Assembly (NCBI RefSeq): GCF_016862375.1
Contig: NZ_BOMV01000039.1
Location: 62,001-126,000 of the forward strand
DNA length: 64,000 nucleotides
Source of the DNA: Paractinoplanes rishiriensis
GTDB lineage: Bacteria > Actinomycetota > Actinomycetes > Mycobacteriales > Micromonosporaceae
Direction of reading: 5' to 3'
Part shown: one piece after another, positions 59,649-64,000 of the stretch
How the letters are laid out: the number at the start of each line of letters is the position of its first letter
How positions within the stretch are numbered: the stretch's first letter is position 1
Made by a program: the position numbers and the translations under genes
Notes under the pieces: generated by a model
Databases searched by the model: none
Told to the model about the DNA's origin: nothing
Seen by the model: only the letters and a program-made list of their open reading frames with translations

Positions 59649-61382
59649 CTAACCGGCACGTACCCGGATCGTGTGCCATCCGGTAGCCCCGTCGGGTGCC
59701 GTCGACGAGGGTGAACTCGGCTGCGTCTCGCCTCGCGTGTCGGTCGCGCGTACCCGGATCGTGTGGTCTCCCGGCGCGGCCGCCCACCGATGGCTCCACT
59801 GCCGCCAGGTGTCGCTGGACACCGTGGCGGCGAGCGTCGCCTCCACCCATGGACCCTCGTCGACCTGCACCTCGACCTTCGCGATGCCACGCTGCTGCGC
59901 CCAGGCCACGCCCGCCACCACCACGGTCCCGCCGGCCACCGGGTCACCGTCGCGCGGCGTGTCGATCCGGGACTGTGTCTTGATCGGTGCCTTCGGTGCC
60001 CACCCGCGCGGCACCCAGTAGGCGTCGAAGTCGGCGAACCGGCTCAGCTCCAGCTCGGTCACCCACTTGCAGGCACTCACATACCCGTACAGTCCCGGCA
60101 CCACCATGCGCACCGGGAACCCGTGCGAAACCGGCAGCGGTTCGCCGTTCATCCCGATCGCGAGCAGCGCGTCCCGCCCGTCCCGCAACACCTCGGTCGG
60201 CGTTCCGCAGGTCCACCCGTCCACCGACCGCTGCACCACCTGGTCGGCTCCCGGCAGCGGCTCGGCGCGGTCGAGCAGGGCCTGCACCGGCGTACCGAGC
60301 CAGAGCGCGTTCCCGACCAGGTCGCCGCCCACCTCGTTGGACACGCAGGCCAGCGTCACGTACCGCTCGATCATCGGCAGCTGCAGCAGCTCCGCCCAGG
60401 TGATCGTGATCGGGTTCCGCACCAGCCCGTGGATCTTCAACTGCCAGGTGGCCGGATCCACCTGCGGCGGGTACAGCGCGGTGTCGATCCGATAGAAGTC
60501 CCGGTTGGACGACACGAACGGCACCGCTCCCGGCGCCTGCACATCACTCGCCAGCGGAGCCGCCACCTGCCGCGCCACCGGCAGCACCACCGCATCCCGC
60601 GCACCGCTCACCGCCCGCCGCGCGGTCAGCAGCCGCCCGGCCACCCCACCGACGACCGCCAGGCCCGACGTGATCCCGAGAGCCCGGAAAAAGACCCGAC
60701 GATCAAAATCAATGCGAACGTACGCGTCGGCACGAGCGCCCCGGTCTTGCGCATCGGCGCCGTCGTCCTCCCGGCCGTCGGCGGCCGCCGGGCTCTCCTG
60801 CGTGCCCACCCCGCCGCCCGAACCCGGCGCCCCCAGGTCCCCGGCCCCCGCCTCCCCCACGGAAGCCGGAGCCCGCCCGCCCAAGTCCCCACCCGAAGCC
60901 GCGCGTCCGCTTTGAGCCGCGCCGCCGACCGCAGCCGCTCTCCCGCTTCCCAGGTCCGCCCCTGCCAGTTTCAGCAGATAGCGCAGGACGACCGCGGCCA
61001 GCACCCCACCCACCAACGCCGGCAGCGCCGCGACCACCCCGGCGTCGTGCCGGGTCACCGCCGCCGCCACCCCCACCGCGGCGAACAGCGCAATCCCCGC
61101 CAGGGCCAGCCGCCACGAGCGCAGCGCCACCACCCCTAGCCCGTAGGCATACGCCGCCAGCAGCAGCGCGGTCCCGGTGATCAGGGCCGTCTTGTCGTGC
61201 ACGCCGAACACCGCGACGCCGAAGTCCTTCACCGCGGGCGGCACCGAGTCGACCACCACCCCGCCGACCGCCAGCAGCGGCGCCGACAGCGGCCCGGTCC
61301 GGACCGCCACCAATTCGGCCGCCGCCATCGCCACCGCGGCCGCCACCACGCCGGACAGTCCGGCGCGTACCGAAAGCTTCAC
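59649..61382 (-). CDS. Membrane-anchored sulfite-oxidase-family molybdoprotein
   Basis: A 577-residue protein. About five membrane helices in residues 1-150 (starting VRAGLSGVVAAAVAMAAAELVAV) are followed by a Gly/Ala/Asp-rich linker (155-225), another hydrophobic stretch with VGGVAGRLL, and a C-terminal molybdopterin domain. The Mo-ligating Cys346 is in TLACVSNEVGG, and HGLVRNPITITWAELLQLP and SACKWVTELELSRF are sulfite oxidase/YedY marks. A C-terminal Ig-like dimerisation domain follows. Likely outside-facing; substrate unproven. GTG start at 61382, 14 bases after the M16-like gene. Confidence 0.87.
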   Translation of the reverse strand: MKLSVRAGLSGVVAAAVAMAAAELVAVRTGPLSAPLLAVGGVVVDSVPPAVKDFGVAVFGVHDKTALITGTALLLAAYAYGLGVVALRSWRLALAGIALFAAVGVAAAVTRHDAGVVAALPALVGGVLAAVVLRYLLKLAGADLGSGRAAAVGGAAQSGRAASGGDLGGRAPASVGEAGAGDLGAPGSGGGVGTQESPAAADGREDDGADAQDRGARADAYVRIDFDRRVFFRALGITSGLAVVGGVAGRLLTARRAVSGARDAVVLPVARQVAAPLASDVQAPGAVPFVSSNRDFYRIDTALYPPQVDPATWQLKIHGLVRNPITITWAELLQLPMIERYVTLACVSNEVGGDLVGNALWLGTPVQALLDRAEPLPGADQVVQRSVDGWTCGTPTEVLRDGRDALLAIGMNGEPLPVSHGFPVRMVVPGLYGYVSACKWVTELELSRFADFDAYWVPRGWAPKAPIKTQSRIDTPRDGDPVAGGTVVVAGVAWAQQRGIAKVEVQVDEGPWVEATLAATVSSDTWRQWSHRWAAAPGDHTIRVRATDTRGETQPSSPSSTAPDGATGWHTIRVRAG

Positions 61383-61396
61383 CCCACCATGGTGAC

Positions 61397-63085
61397 TCAG
61401 CGGCCGAAGCGCCGCCTCCGGGCGGAGCGCCGGATGAAGTACCCGCCCAGCGCGGTCACGCCGAGACACATCAGCGCCACCGCGATGATCAGGCCGGCCT
61501 CCTCGGTGTCGGTGGTCAGCGAGATGAACAGCAGCGCCGCGATCGCACCGAAGAACAGCGAGACCGGCCACCAGAAGAGCAGACCGGCCATGCCGACCAC
61601 CCGGTCCTCGGTGGTGGCGGCGCCGAGCGGCGGGACGTGCGGCTGCGGCTTCGGGATGCGTTCCGGATCGCGGGCCGGCTGGTCGACCCGCACCTCGGCC
61701 CGGACCCCGGCGTCGATGGCCGGCACCGCGGTGTGACCGTCGGCGAACAGGGTGGGCTCGATCCAGACCACGATGCCGTCCGCGCCGACGAACTGCCGGC
61801 CGCCGTCCGGCCACGCCCGCACGATGACGCAGTCCTGGTGGCGTACGGTCAAAATCTGCCCGCCCTCGACGAGGCTGACGCCCGCCGGACCCACCACCAG
61901 CGTCTCGCTGGGGTTTTCCAGCGAGACGAACGAGACCCCGGCCACCGCCGACTCGGACCGGCTCGGCGCCAGGGTAAAACCGGCCCACTCGCCGCGGGCC
62001 GGCGACATCATCAGCCCGGCCGGCCAGGCCGCGGCCGCAACCTTCGCCACGTCGGCCACGGTCACCGCTCGTACGTCCGCAATCATCTGCTCGACGTCCT
62101 GGACCTCGCGCCCCACCAGCAGGCCGAAGGCCTGTCCCGGCAGCCGCGCGCCGACGTCGTCGGCGTGCTGCATGGCGTCCACCCGCTTGTTGACCACCGC
62201 GGTCACGTCGGCCGGGTCGATCCGGCCGGCCCGCAGCGTGGCCAGCACGTCGACGAACCCGCCGACCACCGCGCCCTGCTTCTCGGGCAGCGCGTCGGCG
62301 ACCGCGGTGACGATCACGCTGTCGGTGCTGAACGGCTGGTAGTCGGTCTGCACCGTGTAGGACAGGCCGGCCTCCTGCCGCAACTCGCGGAACAGCATCC
62401 GCTCCAGCACCGCGGTGTAGACCCAGGTGGCGGCCGAGCGCGGCAGCACGCTGTCCCACACCACGCCGCCGGCCGAGCCGCAGAAGTAGGCGGGCGTCTC
62501 GGGCAGCGCCGACGAGGGTGCCGGCGTCGGCTGCCGGACGCCGGACGGCAGGTCCAGCCGCAGGTCTTCGGGCACCGCGTCGCCGGCCACCCACAGCACC
62601 GCGTTCTCCCTGGTGAAATAGCGATCCACCCAGGAGCGCAGGTGGTCCGCGGTGATCGCCGGCAGCCCCCACTCGGGATAGCTGACCGTGCCGTAGTCGA
62701 GGGCGCCGTGCCGCCACAGCGCCATCTGGTCGGCCACGCCCTGGCTGCGCCCGTTCGCCTCGGCCTGGAGCAGGTCCTTCTCCACCGCGAGCCGCTGCAT
62801 CGGCAGGTTGCGCAGCGACGCGCAGACCCCGTTGAGGAACGCGACGATCTCGTGCTCGGCGCCCTGCATGTGGAAGAAGGTGAACTCGATGCCGGTGGCG
62901 CCGTTGTAGTGGTAGTCGGTGATGCCGACCGAGTGCAGCGCCAGATGCTCGATCAGGTGGGTGATGCCGCGCCGGGCCAGGGGTTCGTCGGCGAACCCGA
63001 CCCGGAAGGCGAGTCCGGCCTGTGTCGGTCCGGTGGTCGGCGCCAGCAGCGTGTCGACGCCGTCGACCACGAGCCGTTTGATCAT
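61397..63085 (-). CDS. Membrane-anchored M16-like zinc peptidase
   Basis: A 562-residue protein. The inverted zinc motif HLIEH (43-47) of M16 peptidases is present, with candidate third ligands in VEKDLLQAE (101-109). The second M16 lobe has ELRQEAGLSYTV, the substrate-binding R/Y region. Unusually, the C-terminus carries two membrane helices (LLFWWPVSLFFGAIAALLFISL and LIIAVALMCLGVTALGGYFI) and a basic tail. With no signal peptide the catalytic part should be cytoplasmic. ATG at 63085 follows GGGAGGAG and overlaps the upstream gene by 4 bases. Confidence 0.83.
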   Translation of the reverse strand: MIKRLVVDGVDTLLAPTTGPTQAGLAFRVGFADEPLARRGITHLIEHLALHSVGITDYHYNGATGIEFTFFHMQGAEHEIVAFLNGVCASLRNLPMQRLAVEKDLLQAEANGRSQGVADQMALWRHGALDYGTVSYPEWGLPAITADHLRSWVDRYFTRENAVLWVAGDAVPEDLRLDLPSGVRQPTPAPSSALPETPAYFCGSAGGVVWDSVLPRSAATWVYTAVLERMLFRELRQEAGLSYTVQTDYQPFSTDSVIVTAVADALPEKQGAVVGGFVDVLATLRAGRIDPADVTAVVNKRVDAMQHADDVGARLPGQAFGLLVGREVQDVEQMIADVRAVTVADVAKVAAAAWPAGLMMSPARGEWAGFTLAPSRSESAVAGVSFVSLENPSETLVVGPAGVSLVEGGQILTVRHQDCVIVRAWPDGGRQFVGADGIVVWIEPTLFADGHTAVPAIDAGVRAEVRVDQPARDPERIPKPQPHVPPLGAATTEDRVVGMAGLLFWWPVSLFFGAIAALLFISLTTDTEEAGLIIAVALMCLGVTALGGYFIRRSARRRRFGR

Positions 63086-63984
63086 GTTTCTCCTCCCGCG
63101 CCCGCCAGCGCCCAGTGCCGGCGGGTGTTGAAGTTGTCCAGCGCGCCGCCCTGCAGGTAGCCCCACGGTAGTTCGGTCGCCAGATTGCCGAGCATGGCGA
63201 ACACCGAAGCCGCGGCGCGCTGGTCGTCGAGGAGACCGAACACCATGGCGAAGCCGTTGGCCACCTGAACCCAGCCGGGGTCGCGGCGGAAGTCGGGATG
63301 CCAGACGGATCGCTGTGCGGCCTCATAGATCTCGGCCCGGACCGGACCGTCCTGCAGGTAGCGCAGGCTGGGTTCGTCGCCGTCGAGGTCCAGCCAGTGC
63401 TCGATGTGCCCCTCGACCACAAGGCCGGCCTGCAGCGCGCCGGGCGGTGCGGCCAGCATCGCCTCGCGGCACCACGGGTGCAGCAGTTCCCAGCTGCCGC
63501 TCCACTTGGGACACAGACGCTGCAGGAACTGGATCTGGCCGGGCAGGTGGTGCGGGTCGAGCGCGGCCAGCTTGTGGTAGCGGCGGCGGGTCTCGGCCAG
63601 GCCCATCTCCAGGCCGCGGGCCGAGATCAGCCGGGCCGTCCAGAGCGCCGGGTCCGCCGGGTGCCGGGCCAGGCCGTCGAGCAGCACCACCTCGGCCCGG
63701 CGCAGCCAGTCGTGGAAGGTCGAGAACTGCTCGGACGAGACGTGCTGGGCGCGGGCGCCGGAGCGGATGCCCCAGCCGATCCGGATCAGATGCATGCCGA
63801 GCATCGCGGCCGCGCCGCTGTCGTCCGGGTCGGTCAGCACCACGTACCGCAGAAGGTCCTCGAGGTCGTCGCTGTCCGCACCGATCCGCAGCAGCATCGT
63901 CCGGCCCACCGGCGACGCCGCGTCGACGACCCGGCGCACCCCCGCCCAGTCCCGCGCGGCCAGCGCCGCGCGGACCGCGTTCAC
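63082..63984 (-). CDS. Unrecognised helical protein, 5' end possibly truncated
   Basis: A 300-residue soluble protein rich in Trp, His and Arg, with helical repeats resembling tetratricopeptide units (RAEVVLLDGLARHPADPALWTARL; HLPGQIQFLQRLCPKW). I recognise no catalytic motif. The GTG at 63984 lacks a clear ribosome-binding site and the frame is open to the window edge, so the real start may lie further upstream. It is translationally coupled (TCAT overlap) to the M16-like gene and may be its adaptor or substrate-recognition partner. Confidence 0.6.
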   Translation of the reverse strand: MNAVRAALAARDWAGVRRVVDAASPVGRTMLLRIGADSDDLEDLLRYVVLTDPDDSGAAAMLGMHLIRIGWGIRSGARAQHVSSEQFSTFHDWLRRAEVVLLDGLARHPADPALWTARLISARGLEMGLAETRRRYHKLAALDPHHLPGQIQFLQRLCPKWSGSWELLHPWCREAMLAAPPGALQAGLVVEGHIEHWLDLDGDEPSLRYLQDGPVRAEIYEAAQRSVWHPDFRRDPGWVQVANGFAMVFGLLDDQRAAASVFAMLGNLATELPWGYLQGGALDNFNTRRHWALAGAGGET

Positions 63985-64000
63985 CTCAGGATATGCGGCC

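Noticed and set aside
59649..63422. A single 1257-codon frame that would fuse the molybdoenzyme to upstream sequence
   Set aside because: Upstream of 61382 it reads the M16-like and upstream genes in the wrong frame; both have motifs and ribosome-binding sites in their own frames.

Overview
The window is very GC-rich DNA dense in genes, with many GTG starts, a few TTG starts, and chains of genes joined by 4-base ATGA/GTGA overlaps. WhiB, GuaB3, DUF5319, PspC-type, LytR-CpsA-Psr and DUF6350 proteins together point to an actinomycete. The overall gene content looks most like Micromonosporaceae (Actinoplanes-like); that family placement is an inference. I recognise no tRNA, rRNA, insertion sequence, prophage or CRISPR array.

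Layout. (1) 38-13172: a polysaccharide cluster. An APS kinase fused to a degenerate ATP-sulfurylase domain (PAPS supply) is followed by a Wzz/BY-kinase-like chain-length protein, a Wzy-like polymerase, an APH-fold kinase, a sulfotransferase, a Wzx-like flippase, a methyltransferase and a GH26-like lipoprotein. After a small VOC gene come a WecG/TagA/CpsF glycosyltransferase on the other strand, a second sulfotransferase and a family 2 glycosyltransferase. The simplest reading is a cell-surface polysaccharide that is sulfated. (2) 13208-18606: DeoR regulator with galT, a DinB/DUF664 protein, a LysE exporter, and a DJ-1/PfpI protein beside a GlxA-type AraC regulator. (3) 18649-29892: central metabolism, mostly minus strand: icd, mdh, folD, a pentapeptide-repeat protein, purH, purN, DUF6350, sucD, sucC, and a stand-alone B12-binding protein. 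(4) 29893-37680: two tandem M23 peptidases behind a structured leader, a PcrA/UvrD helicase, a secreted HExxH protein and a secreted 5'-nucleotidase. (5) 37688-38208: chorismate mutase, preceded by what looks like a leaderless Phe-Phe-Tyr-Tyr leader peptide and an attenuator. (6) 38223-43955: an oligopeptide-type binding protein, then a PspC-histidine kinase/LuxR regulator pair divergent from a PspC/LiaF-like membrane protein. (7) 43978-48389: phosphatidylserine decarboxylase (with an extra N-terminal domain) convergent with PssA, then two tandem double-Nudix genes. (8) 48607-59477: guaA, a subtilase, an LCP protein, an M1 peptidase, guaB3, guaB, DUF5319, an atypical LuxR regulator and a WhiB protein. 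(9) 59649-63984: a likely operon of an unknown protein, a membrane-anchored M16-like protein and a membrane-anchored sulfite-oxidase-family protein.

The most promising undescribed elements are the aromatic-codon leader/attenuator in front of chorismate mutase (37721-37865) and the sulfation-equipped polysaccharide cluster. Secondary candidates are the PspC/LiaF divergon, the tandem double-Nudix pair, the psd fusion and several inverted repeats in promoter regions. All assignments come from reading the sequence; no database search or folding program was run.
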